From Allocoprococcus comes (GTDB taxonomy: Bacteria; Bacillota; Clostridia; Lachnospirales; Lachnospiraceae): a DNA stretch of 42,828 nt. The notes beneath the pieces were generated by a model. The model was not told the origin of the DNA, ran no database searches, and saw only the letters and a list, made by a program, of their open reading frames with translations. Numbering within the stretch: position 1 is the stretch's first letter; each line of letters begins with the position of its first letter. The stretch is taken from positions 1 to 42,828 of the forward strand of contig NZ_JAAIMM010000029.1 in assembly GCF_013300725.1 (NCBI RefSeq), in the 5' to 3' direction. Positions 24,957 through 33,259 of the stretch are shown here, one piece after another. A program made the position numbers and the translations under genes.

Positions 24957-24994
24957 AAGAGAGGATTTTTCAGCCACATGAAAAATCCTCTCTT
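24957..24994. terminator. Bidirectional terminator between the small gene and cysK
   Basis: GAGAGGATTTTTCA and TGAAAAATCCTCTC form a 14-bp perfect stem around 6 bases. The plus-strand tail is TTCTTCT and the minus-strand tail TTTTTCT, so it can end transcription from both sides. Confidence 0.9.
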
Positions 24995-24997
24995 CTT

Positions 24998-25941
24998 CTA
25001 TCGTTTCGTCTCATCCGAATAAATTCCACTGGAAAGATATCTCTCTCCACTGTCCGGCAAAATTACAACCAGATTCTTCCCTGCATTTTCAGCTCTCTTT
25101 GCCACCTTGATTGCAACCCAGAGCGCGCACCTGACGAAATTCCAACCGAAATTCCTTCTGTCTTTGCCGAAAGTCTTGCTGTCTCATAGGCATCTTCATC
25201 CGTCACAGTAATAATCTCATTAAATAATTCCTGCCTTGTCACCGGAGCGATCATTCCACCACCGATTCCCTGGATCTTGTGCGGTCCAGGCTCTCCACCG
25301 GAAAGCACCGGGCATCCTGCCGGTTCCACTCCAACGAATTCCACATCCGGATTCTTTTCTCTTAAATATTCACCAAGTCCAGTCAGGGTTCCACCGGTTC
25401 CTACTGCTGCAACCACAATATCCACTTCTCCTTCTGTATCTTCCCAGATTTCCGGTCCTGTCGTCTTAAAATGTGCATTTGGATTGTTCAGGTTTCCACC
25501 CTGACCGATCACGACACCTCCCGGTGTTTCTTCCAGAAGCTGTGCTGCCCTTTCACCTGCACCACCCATATTTTTCTCAGCCGGTGTCAGATAGACTTCT
25601 GCACCATAGCCGTTCAGAATCTGAATTCTTTCTTTTGACATATTTTCCGGCATGCAGATATACGCCTTATATCCTTTAGCAGCCGCTGCCATTGCAAGAC
25701 CGATCCCGGTATTTCCTGAAGTTCCTTCAATGATCGTTCCACCCGGTTTTAATTTTCCTTCCTGTTCTGCTGCCTCAATCATGTTCACTGCAATCCGGTC
25801 TTTTACACTTCCACCCGGATTAAAATATTCCAGTTTCCCAAGGATCCTTGCCTGGCTTCCCTCAAGTTTCTCAATTCTGTGAAGCTCCACAAGCGGTGTT
25901 CTTCCTGTAAGTTCTAATATGCTGTCATAGATTCTTCCCAT
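24998..25941 (-). pseudogene. cysK: Cysteine synthase with a one-base frameshift
   Basis: O-acetylserine sulfhydrylase, PLP-dependent, making cysteine from O-acetylserine and sulfide. Frame one gives 292 residues with the PLP lysine (Lys47 in NPGGSVKDRIA), EGTSGNTGIGLA and GIGGGMIAP. After [10 protein letters not shown] the frame derails at the GCGCGC run (25123-25128) and ends in [11 protein letters not shown] at 25063. Shifting by one base restores the normal C-terminus, [20 protein letters not shown] and RYLSSG, to a TAG at 24998. One missing G would explain this exactly. It may be a real mutation or a sequencing error. Last gene of the sulfur-type ABC operon, 22 bases after the permease. 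Confidence 0.85.
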
Positions 25942-25963
25942 TTTTTCTTCCTCTTTCCGTTTT

Positions 25964-26857
25964 CTATTTCCATTTGATCAGACTGCTCTCCAGTTTTTTT
26001 ACCAGCACATCAATGATCGTAACCACGATTCCCATCAGGACAATTCCGGCTATCACATTGGTATAATCTGCATAATCCGAAAATTTCTTTACAAAATATC
26101 CAAGACCGGATGTTGCTCCGAGTAGTTCTGCTCCTGTCAGACACAGGAACGCTCCTCTAAGTGTTCCCGGAAGTCCTCCAATAATATCCGGTAACGTATA
26201 AGGAAGAATGACCTGAAAAAGCATCTTCGGAGTCGATACGTTCATAACCTTCGCCGACTGAATGATCTTCGGATCCATCCCACTGACTCTGGCGATCATC
26301 GTCTGAAATGTAGGCCAGAACACTGCTGAAAAAATCACAAAAATGGATGCGATTTTAAATGTAGGCATCACCGCTACCACATAAGGCGTATATACAAGTG
26401 GCGGAATCGGGCTGATCACATTGGCGATCGGTACGACTGCTTCTCTAAGTCTTGGAATCCATCCGGTAAAAAGCCCTAAAAACACGCCCAGAATTACCGC
26501 CAGTCCAACGCCCCACGCCAGCAGGACAAGGGAACTTACAACTCCGGCAAGCATCAGCTCTTTCTGTTCGATAAAGACATAAAATACATTTTCCGGTGCC
26601 GGCACCAACACAGGATGTGTAAACCCAAGCTTATAAGCACTTTCCCATATTCCTAAGAACAGGAAGGTAATAAATGCAATGTCGATCGCACTTTTTCTTC
26701 TGTCTTTTATGTATTTGACTAAAAATAAAACTTCTGCAAATACAATCACCGCCAGATATGCTATCGGTGATTCCACTTCCTGGTCTGTTTTCAAAAAGAG
26801 AACCAGAAAAATATTGATAAGAAACGCTATATTTGCACGATTTACCAGAATACTCAC
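25964..26857 (-). CDS. ABC transporter permease, sulfonate/nitrate/taurine family
   Basis: 297 residues, SsuC/TauC type. Six or more membrane segments; the coupling loop near 190-215 reads MDPKIIQSAKVMNVSTPKMLFQVILP, and the SPIPPLVYTPYVVA segment is typical. Two extra hydrophobic stretches lie at the N-terminus (about 8-50). It starts at GTG, overlaps the ATPase stop by 4 bases and has GAGGAGGTGG upstream. Together with the lipoprotein, the ATPase and cysK, a sulfur source is the best guess for the substrate. Confidence 0.88.
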   Translation of the reverse strand: MSILVNRANIAFLINIFLVLFLKTDQEVESPIAYLAVIVFAEVLFLVKYIKDRRKSAIDIAFITFLFLGIWESAYKLGFTHPVLVPAPENVFYVFIEQKELMLAGVVSSLVLLAWGVGLAVILGVFLGLFTGWIPRLREAVVPIANVISPIPPLVYTPYVVAVMPTFKIASIFVIFSAVFWPTFQTMIARVSGMDPKIIQSAKVMNVSTPKMLFQVILPYTLPDIIGGLPGTLRGAFLCLTGAELLGATSGLGYFVKKFSDYADYTNVIAGIVLMGIVVTIIDVLVKKLESSLIKWK

Positions 26858-27645
26858 AGAACCACCTCCTCACCGATTTCTTCTGCCACACGGTTATGAA
26901 ACAGCGAAATCAGTTTCTGATGAAGTTTTCGATAGTCATCCGTTCCGGCAAGCTCTTCTTTTCTTCGCGGATAAGGGATCGTAACCGGAATCTCCGCACG
27001 GATTTTTCCGGGTTCCATCACAACGATCCGGTCCGCAAGAAGAATGGCTTCATCAATGTCATGGGTAACGAAAAGAACCGTTTTCCCTTTTTCTTTACTG
27101 AGCTTTGAGAAAAATTCCTGAAGCTCCTGCCTGAGCTTTGGATCGATCGCACCAAAAGGTTCATCCATCAGTAAGATGTCTGCTTCCATCGCCATCGCTC
27201 TTGCAATTGCCACTCTCTGCTGCATTCCACCGGAAAGCTGGGATGGATACTTTTTCGCAGCCTCTTCCAATTCCACACTTTTCAGATAGCCATCTGCAAG
27301 CTCTTTTCTTTCTGCACGGGTATATTTTTTCCCGCTTTGCTTAATTCCGAAGATTACATTATCTCTGGCTGTCAGCCACGGGAAAAGGGAATAATGCTGG
27401 AATACAACGGCGCGGTTCTTTCCCGGTCCTTCCACCTTTTCTCCATCAATCAGGATCTCTCCGTCCGTACTTTTTTCCAGACCTTCCAGCACGGTTAAAA
27501 GGGTGCTTTTTCCGCATCCGGACGGTCCGAGAATGCATACAAACTCTCCCTCCCGGATCGACAGATCGATCTTTTTCAGAGCCTCAAACCTCTGATGATT
27601 ATCTTCATATGTAAATGACAGATTCCTGATTTCTATCTTACTCAT
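26854..27645 (-). CDS. ABC transporter ATP-binding protein, sulfonate/nitrate/taurine family
   Basis: 263 residues, SsuB/TauB type. Walker [11 protein letters not shown]-loop FQHYSLFPWLTA (the PW form is usual for this family), signature LSGGMQQR, Walker B ILLMDEPFGAIDP and switch VTHDIDEAI. It drives the permease encoded next, to which it is translationally coupled. Confidence 0.93.
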   Translation of the reverse strand: MSKIEIRNLSFTYEDNHQRFEALKKIDLSIREGEFVCILGPSGCGKSTLLTVLEGLEKSTDGEILIDGEKVEGPGKNRAVVFQHYSLFPWLTARDNVIFGIKQSGKKYTRAERKELADGYLKSVELEEAAKKYPSQLSGGMQQRVAIARAMAMEADILLMDEPFGAIDPKLRQELQEFFSKLSKEKGKTVLFVTHDIDEAILLADRIVVMEPGKIRAEIPVTIPYPRRKEELAGTDDYRKLHQKLISLFHNRVAEEIGEEVVL

Positions 27646-27669
27646 GGATTCTCTCCTTATGATGTTCCT

Positions 27670-28782
27670 CTACTTGTTGTACTTGTTAAATGTTGTAAGC
27701 TGTTCCTGATAAAATGCATCATCCGGATTTTCTTTGATCAGTTCATCCAGTGCTGTTTTGTAAATCTCAGTATCAATATGATCATCAATATCTACCTTTG
27801 TGTCATCCTCAAAGAATCCGGAATCCTTAAGTGACTGATAATAAGTCTCGATTCCCTGTTTGTTCGGATCCAGTGTCAGTACGGTGCGGTTTACAAATAA
27901 ATAATTTTTTACATAGTCCTCATCCTGACCGGAAAAATCAGCCAGTTTTTTCACGATATCATCCTGATTGGCTTCATCACTGTAATATTCCCATGCCCGT
28001 AAATTTGCCTTTGTAAATTTGACAAATGCATCATGCTTTTCTTCCAGTTTCTTCTTTGAAGTTACCTGACGGCAGCATACATACAGTGGAGAAAGCTCTC
28101 CTACCTGATATACCTGCTCAATTCCGATATCTGCATAGGAATTTGCAAATTCAATTGGAAGGAATCCAACCTCCGCTTCCCCTTTTGCAACTGCCTGTGC
28201 CACATTTGCCTGGCTGTCTACTTCTACAAGCTGAACGGAATCTACATCTACGCCTTCTTCCAGAAGCTTCGCTCTTGTTACTACCCAGGCGGAGTCACCA
28301 CGGACCATTGCTGCTTTGATTCCTTCATAATTTTTCAGATCTTTGAATTTGTCCACATCTTCCGGTTTGGAAATGATGGCTCCGCCTTCTGCTGCGGTTC
28401 CTCCGAAGATCACCAGATCCGAACCATTTGCAATAAATGTAAGATCCGATACAACTCCGGTTCCCAGAACATCTACATCTGATTTCCCGGAACTGATAGC
28501 AGTTAAGGTAGCTGTTCCATCCTGTGTCTCCGGAAATTCAACATTCACGCCTTCTTCTTTGTAATAACCGAGTTCATTTGCCAGAATCACAATTGCTGTT
28601 CGAATAGTTCCCGGCTGAATCGCAAATTTGATCGTACTATTTTCAGAGTCCACAGATGCTTCCTTTTTGGAACTGCTCTCTGATGTCGTTTTGCTTCCAC
28701 AGGCTGTGAGCCCCGTTACTGCCAATATTGCTGCGATACTAAGTGCTGTTACCTTTGTTGTAATGAGTTTCAATTTCATCAT
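27670..28782 (-). CDS. ABC transporter substrate-binding lipoprotein, NMT1/SsuA type
   Basis: 370 residues. Signal peptide with lipobox LTAC, a serine/lysine linker, then a family-9/NMT1-like binding domain starting IKFAIQPGTIRTAIVILANELGYYKEEGVNVEF and including DVDVLGTGVVSD. Such proteins bind sulfonates, taurine, nitrate or pyrimidine precursors. The co-encoded cysteine synthase suggests an organosulfur ligand. The start has AAGGAGG 6 bases upstream. First gene of the operon, behind a consensus promoter and a dyad. Confidence 0.88.
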   Translation of the reverse strand: MMKLKLITTKVTALSIAAILAVTGLTACGSKTTSESSSKKEASVDSENSTIKFAIQPGTIRTAIVILANELGYYKEEGVNVEFPETQDGTATLTAISSGKSDVDVLGTGVVSDLTFIANGSDLVIFGGTAAEGGAIISKPEDVDKFKDLKNYEGIKAAMVRGDSAWVVTRAKLLEEGVDVDSVQLVEVDSQANVAQAVAKGEAEVGFLPIEFANSYADIGIEQVYQVGELSPLYVCCRQVTSKKKLEEKHDAFVKFTKANLRAWEYYSDEANQDDIVKKLADFSGQDEDYVKNYLFVNRTVLTLDPNKQGIETYYQSLKDSGFFEDDTKVDIDDHIDTEIYKTALDELIKENPDDAFYQEQLTTFNKYNK

Positions 28783-28811
28783 CTTTGTCCTCCTTTTTCT
28801 TTTCCTTATTT

Positions 28812-28830
28812 ACCTATCTATTTAATAGGT
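28812..28830 (-). promoter_or_regulatory. Dyad operator downstream of the sulfur ABC promoter
   Basis: ACCTAT and ATAGGT with 7 bases between them, about 15-33 bases downstream of the -10 box on the minus strand. The position suits a repressor. The shape resembles Rrf2/CymR-type sites that control sulfur genes in Firmicutes; this assignment is an inference. Confidence 0.5.
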
Positions 28831-28844
28831 TTTTGTTGTTTTGA

Positions 28845-28873
28845 ATTATATCGTCTTATAACATATATGTCAA
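28845..28873 (-). promoter_or_regulatory. Consensus promoter for the sulfur ABC operon
   Basis: Perfect TTGACA and TATAAT with a 17-bp spacer on the minus strand. A promoter this strong would need repression when sulfur is plentiful. Confidence 0.85.
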
Positions 28874-28942
28874 GTAGGAAAACTATGTTTTTATTTTCAT
28901 ACAATCTGCACAACATCTTTGCTGGCACTTTTCCTGTTAAAT

Positions 28943-28998
28943 AAAAAAACAGAAATCCCAGACATTTCTGCTTTTGCATCTGTCTGAAATTCCTGTTT
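28943..28998 (-). terminator. Terminator of the beta-galactosidase gene
   Basis: AAACAGGAAT pairs with ATTTCTGTTT and the stem continues as TTCAGACA/TGTCTGGG, about 18 bp with several wobbles. On the minus strand TTTTTTTATTT follows. It lies 25 bases past the stop. Confidence 0.85.
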
Positions 28999-29022
28999 CC
29001 TTTTATGTTTCTCTCAGATTTT

Positions 29023-31038
29023 TTATTCTTCTACAATCTTCACGCCAAACTTCGGAAGCTTTTCTCCCTTTTCAACTTCATTTCCACTTAAAAGATCCTT
29101 CTTTCCTGCAAATTCTTCCGGAATTTCCAGTTCTTCATCCTTGAAGTTCATCACAAAATAGAAGCTCTTTCCTTCTCCGTTACGTTTTACGATCTCCAGA
29201 CCGTTTCCATTTCCCGCAACCGGATTTGCTCCTGCATCCTCTGCTGCCATCGCAAGCACTTTATCAGTACCTGCATCTTCCATACAGCTTCCAATATAAT
29301 ACAGCTTTCCATTTCCATAGGTATTTCGGGTTACCGCAGGCATACCAGCATAGAAATCTTCCGCATATTCTCCAAGTGACTCCGCACCTTCCAGATGCAT
29401 CAGATCGCATACGATCTTACATTTGCTCTGGCTTCCATCTTTGAAAGTCACCACATTATACTGTTCCGGTGCGAGGGCATCGATTTCTTCTACCCAGATA
29501 CCGGCCATCTCCTTTAACGGTCCCGGATATCCGCCCAGATATACATTGTCTGACTCTCCGACAATACCACTCATGTAGGTTGTCACGAGAATTCCACCAT
29601 TTCTCACATATTCTTCCAATGCTTCTTTCATTCCCGGTTTCACCATATAAAGCACCGGTGCAACGACCATCTTATATTTGGAGAAATCTGCATCCACCGG
29701 AATCATGCTGACACCGATATTTTTCTCATAGAAATAACGATAATAATGATGAATCTGCTCCACATATTTGAGGTCAATGGACGGACCGCTTGTATATTCC
29801 AGAGCCCAGTAGTTATCCCAGTCAAAGATCACACCCACCTGTGCCTCATTTGCAGATCCTGGTATGATATCGCTCAGCTGTTCAAGCTCTTCACCAAGCT
29901 GCTTTACCTCGCGGAATACTCTTGTATTTTCTGTTCCTGCATGGGCAATGACTGCTCCGTGGAATTTTTCGCATCCGCCTACGCTTCGACGAAGCTGGAA
30001 GAACTGGATCGTATCCGCACCGTGTGCCATGGTCTGGTAGCTCTGTGCCCGCATCTGTCCCGGACGCTTGAGGGAATTGTACGGCTGCCAGTTCTGCTGG
30101 CTTGGTGTCTGCTCCATCAGCATAAACGGCTCATCCTTAAGGCCACGCATCAGATCATGTCGCATTGCAACCAGACTCCACGGCGTATCATATGCCGGGT
30201 AATTGTCCCAGGAAATCACATCCATTTCCTTCGCCCATTTGAAATAATCCAGTCCCTTAAAGGTTCCCATCATATTGGTTGTGATCGGGGTCTCTTTGTC
30301 GTATCGGCGGATCGCTTCTTTTTCCATCTTAAAATTATTCAGCATTCCATCGGAATTGAACCGGCAGTAATCAATGGAAATTCCTGCAAATGCCGTCATA
30401 TGCGGTTCTGCCGCATCTTCGATTCCGTCACCAAGCGCATTTGGAAGCACCACTTCATCCCAGTCATAAATGGTATGTCCCCAGAATTCCGTATTCCATG
30501 CTTTATTCAGTTCATCCAGTGTCTGATATTTTTCGCGCAGCCATACCCGGAACGCTTTTTCACAATTCTCGCAGTAGCATTCTCCGCCATACTCATTGCT
30601 GATATGCCAGCAGGTCACATGCGGATTATCCCCGTAACGCTCAGCGAGCTTTCCTGCAAGACGGGATGCAAATTTCTGAAACACCGGTGAATTCGGGCAG
30701 GCATTATGTCTCTGTCCGAATTTGTGATGTCTTCCTTCATAATCCGTCCTTGCCACTTCCGGATAACGTTTTACCATCCATGCCGGGAGCGCTCCTGTGG
30801 AAGTTGCAAGCACGATATCATAATTTTCCCGGCTTAGCATATCGATGATCTCATCCAGCTCTGTAAAATTATAGGTCTCTTCTGACGGCTGGATCTTCGC
30901 CCAGGAAAATACATTGATCGTTGCACTGTTGATACGAGCATCTTTGAAAATGCGCATATCTTCTTTCCAAATCTCTTTTCCCCACTGGTTTGGATTGTAA
31001 TCTCCGCCGTATAAAATTCTCTTAAATGGTCGTTTCAT
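29023..31038 (-). CDS. Beta-galactosidase, glycoside hydrolase family 42
   Basis: 671 residues. The TIM barrel (about 1-390) carries the acid/base Glu149 in CWHISNEYGGEC and the nucleophile Glu309 in PFMLMEQTPSQQNW. The four GH42 zinc cysteines are visible (Cys114, then Cys154, Cys156, Cys159 in CYCENC). A trimerisation domain and a small beta domain follow. No signal peptide, so it cleaves imported beta-galactosides in the cytoplasm. Ribosome binding site AAAAGGAG. It is divergent from an AraC-type gene, the usual activator arrangement; TATAAT lies at 31104-31109 (minus) with a poor -35. Confidence 0.93.
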   Translation of the reverse strand: MKRPFKRILYGGDYNPNQWGKEIWKEDMRIFKDARINSATINVFSWAKIQPSEETYNFTELDEIIDMLSRENYDIVLATSTGALPAWMVKRYPEVARTDYEGRHHKFGQRHNACPNSPVFQKFASRLAGKLAERYGDNPHVTCWHISNEYGGECYCENCEKAFRVWLREKYQTLDELNKAWNTEFWGHTIYDWDEVVLPNALGDGIEDAAEPHMTAFAGISIDYCRFNSDGMLNNFKMEKEAIRRYDKETPITTNMMGTFKGLDYFKWAKEMDVISWDNYPAYDTPWSLVAMRHDLMRGLKDEPFMLMEQTPSQQNWQPYNSLKRPGQMRAQSYQTMAHGADTIQFFQLRRSVGGCEKFHGAVIAHAGTENTRVFREVKQLGEELEQLSDIIPGSANEAQVGVIFDWDNYWALEYTSGPSIDLKYVEQIHHYYRYFYEKNIGVSMIPVDADFSKYKMVVAPVLYMVKPGMKEALEEYVRNGGILVTTYMSGIVGESDNVYLGGYPGPLKEMAGIWVEEIDALAPEQYNVVTFKDGSQSKCKIVCDLMHLEGAESLGEYAEDFYAGMPAVTRNTYGNGKLYYIGSCMEDAGTDKVLAMAAEDAGANPVAGNGNGLEIVKRNGEGKSFYFVMNFKDEELEIPEEFAGKKDLLSGNEVEKGEKLPKFGVKIVEE

Positions 31039-31174
31039 AATATCTCCTTTTATTTCTGTCTGTCACACGTTCTGTCAGGCTGCTTTTCCTGTGTTTCTTC
31101 TTGATTATACTAAAACTGGACAGAACTTTGTATAACATGATAAACTAATAATATAACATTTTGAAACAGGTGAT

Positions 31175-31987
31175 ATGATGCCAATTTTTTTCAGAAATCT
31201 GCCCTCATCGGAGCCGTTTACCTTTGATTCTGTTGGAAACGACCGTATTCAGGAGGCTGTAAACCGCCCACGGGGCTATCCTTTTTACCATTACCTCCAG
31301 ACGGAAACCGGAGAGGGAATCGTAAAAGTACAAGAAAAAGAATATCTGCTAAAAGAAAATGAAGGAATCCTCATCGCACCCTCGATCCGGCATTCCTATC
31401 AAAGCCTCCATGTCTCTCCGGACTGGAAAACGTGCTTTGCAACATTTACCGGATCCCTGGAAAGCTCGATTGGGGATATTACCGGGAACCAGCCTGTTCT
31501 CCTCATATCCAGCGAACAGGGGATTCCCATTTCAACGATTATAAAAAAGGTGGTTACACAGTATCAGAATCCGCCTCTGGATCCTCTGTCACTGTCTTCC
31601 TCCTGTTATCAGCTCCTCCTGCTCCTCGCCGGCGGAACTGCCGTTCAGGCTGCCACAGATCCTTTGTATCAGCAATATCTGGTTCCTGTTCTTCATGAAA
31701 TGGAAACAAACTATGATTCTCCTCTTACGATTCAGGAACTCAGCCGGATGGTCTATGTCACACCACAATATCTTTCCCGCCTGTTCCGACGCTTTCTCGG
31801 ATGCTCTGCTTACGAATATCTGACCAGTTACCGGATCGCCAAAGCACGGGAACTGCTTCTTTCCTCTCCACGTAGCGAAGTACAGGAAATCGCACGACAG
31901 ACAGGATTTACAGATCCCAGTCATTTTATTGCGGTATTCCGTAAGATTACCGGGGTTACTCCACTGGAATTTCGGAAATTAAATTAA
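31175..31987 (+). CDS. AraC-family transcriptional regulator
   Basis: 270 residues. The N-terminal sugar-sensing cupin part (about 1-150) includes HYLQTETGEGIVKVQEKEY and the effector-arm style LKENEGILIAP. The C-terminal double helix-turn-helix (about 170-268) contains LTIQELSRMVYVTPQYLSRL and VQEIARQTGFTDPSHFIAVF, with the family ending KITGVTPLEFRK. Divergent from the GH42 gene across a 136-bp gap that lacks a good -35 on the GH42 side, so it probably activates that gene in response to a galactoside. The start could be the ATG here or the next codon; AGGTGA lies upstream. Confidence 0.9.
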   Translation: MMPIFFRNLPSSEPFTFDSVGNDRIQEAVNRPRGYPFYHYLQTETGEGIVKVQEKEYLLKENEGILIAPSIRHSYQSLHVSPDWKTCFATFTGSLESSIGDITGNQPVLLISSEQGIPISTIIKKVVTQYQNPPLDPLSLSSSCYQLLLLLAGGTAVQAATDPLYQQYLVPVLHEMETNYDSPLTIQELSRMVYVTPQYLSRLFRRFLGCSAYEYLTSYRIAKARELLLSSPRSEVQEIARQTGFTDPSHFIAVFRKITGVTPLEFRKLN

Positions 31988-32000
31988 CTTCTGTATGCAC

Positions 32001-32035
32001 GAAAGAACCGGCAGTCCAAAACCGCCGGTCCTTTC
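32001..32035. terminator. Terminator between araC-type gene and purC
   Basis: GAAAG-A-ACCGGC pairs with GCCGGT-C-CTTTC around an inner GT/AC, one mismatch on each side. It follows the AraC-type stop by 13 bases and lies 31 bases past the convergent purC stop. U-tracts are weak on both strands. Confidence 0.6.
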
Positions 32036-32066
32036 GTCATATTTTATCTCATGGCATGTGATGTAA

Positions 32067-32939
32067 TTATGCAAGTTTTTCGCCTGTGAGCATCTCATAT
32101 GCCTGCAGGTATTTTTCGATTGTCTTATCCACGATTTCCTGTGGAAGTGTCCAGTTATTATCCGGATTGGCTGTGAGCCAGTCACGTGCGAACTGCTTGT
32201 CAAATGACGGCTGTCCATGTCCCGGTTCGTAACCTTCTGCCGGCCAGAATCTTGAACTGTCCGGTGTCAGCATCTCATCACCGATCACCATGTTGCCATC
32301 TTCATCAAGACCGAATTCAAACTTGGTATCTGCAATGATGATTCCTTTGCTGAGTGCGTATTCTGCACATTTTTTATAAAGAGCAATCGTGTTGTCACGA
32401 AGCTTTTCTGCTAATTCTTTTCCTCTTCCCGGGAAATATTTTTCCAGATGATCGATACTCTGTTCAAAAGAAATATTCTCATCATGATCACCGATCTCTG
32501 CTTTTGTAGATGGTGTGTAAATCGGTTCAGGAAGTTTGTCTGATTCCTGTAATCCTTCCGGAAGTTTGATTCCGCATACAGTTCCATTCTCTTTGTAGCT
32601 CTTCCAGCCACTTCCTGTGATATAGCCACGAACGATACATTCGATTGGAAGCATGTTCAGCTTCTTGCACATCATGGATTTGCCTTCGTATTTCTCCTGC
32701 TGGAAGAATTCCGGCATATCCTTTGTATCTACAGAGATCATATGGTTCGGAAGAATCTCTTCTGTCATGTCGAACCAGAATTTTGACATCTGTGTCAGAA
32801 CAGTACCTTTCTTAGTTACTTCATTATTCAGAATCACGTCAAAGCAGCTGATACGGTCTGTTGCAACCATGATCAGGCTGTCGCCATTGTCATAAATCTC
32901 ACGTACTTTACCTTCTTTGATCGGTTTTAATTCCTGCAT
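32067..32939 (-). CDS. purC: SAICAR synthetase (phosphoribosylaminoimidazole-succinocarboxamide synthase)
   Basis: About 290 residues. It joins aspartate to CAIR in purine synthesis. Visible motifs are EGKVREIYDNGDSLIMVATDRIS at the N-terminus, LPIECIVRGYITGSGWKSY in the centre, IIIADTKFEFG and the GDEMLTPDSSRFWP motif. The frame is open to 32996, but GAGGTG 6 bases before 32939 and the family N-terminus fix this start. It is a lone pur gene here. The leader of about 110 bases contains GGTGCA/TGCACC and GAGTTTT/AAAACTC pairings, and the promoter region holds a PurBox-like word. Confidence 0.93.
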   Translation of the reverse strand: MQELKPIKEGKVREIYDNGDSLIMVATDRISCFDVILNNEVTKKGTVLTQMSKFWFDMTEEILPNHMISVDTKDMPEFFQQEKYEGKSMMCKKLNMLPIECIVRGYITGSGWKSYKENGTVCGIKLPEGLQESDKLPEPIYTPSTKAEIGDHDENISFEQSIDHLEKYFPGRGKELAEKLRDNTIALYKKCAEYALSKGIIIADTKFEFGLDEDGNMVIGDEMLTPDSSRFWPAEGYEPGHGQPSFDKQFARDWLTANPDNNWTLPQEIVDKTIEKYLQAYEMLTGEKLA

Positions 32940-33056
32940 GTTCTTACACCTCATTGTTTTATTTTCTTGTAAACTGAGTTTTATAAAAACTCTCAAAAGC
33001 GGTGCACTTTGAATGCCGTATTCTCAGTATCTGCACCATATCTTGCATCCTAAATA

Positions 33057-33085
33057 ACCGTAACACCGAACATAATGAGTGTCAA
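33057..33085 (-). promoter_or_regulatory. Promoter for purC with a PurBox-like word
   Basis: TTGACA with TACGGT 17 bp downstream on the minus strand; the -10 box is weak. CCGAACATAAT, similar to the PurR half-site core CCGAAC, lies in the spacer (read on the plus strand). Only one such word was seen. Confidence 0.4.
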
Positions 33086-33149
33086 GAGAAACAAGGTTTC
33101 TGGCTTATTAGCATTTTTTATTAGCATTTATTACTTTCAGAATGAACTC

Positions 33150-33177
33150 TTGACATTTCCCTTTTACTGACTATACT
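33150..33177 (+). promoter_or_regulatory. Promoter for the ThrE-like exporter gene
   Basis: TTGACA and TATACT with 16 bp between them on the plus strand, about 83 bases before the ATG. Confidence 0.65.
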
Positions 33178-33259
33178 GTATTATAATAAATCAATATCAT
33201 AAATACATATTTAATATACTAGACATATATTTATGGTATATCAAAAGGAAGTGCATTTT

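Noticed and set aside
29746-30690. 314-codon open frame on the plus strand
   Set aside because: It lies entirely opposite the GH42 gene, has no ribosome binding site, and its translation is Cys/His/Ile-rich as expected for an antisense shadow.
32940-33056. Purine or PRPP riboswitch in the purC leader
   Set aside because: Two pairings are visible but none of the conserved cores of those riboswitches could be found.
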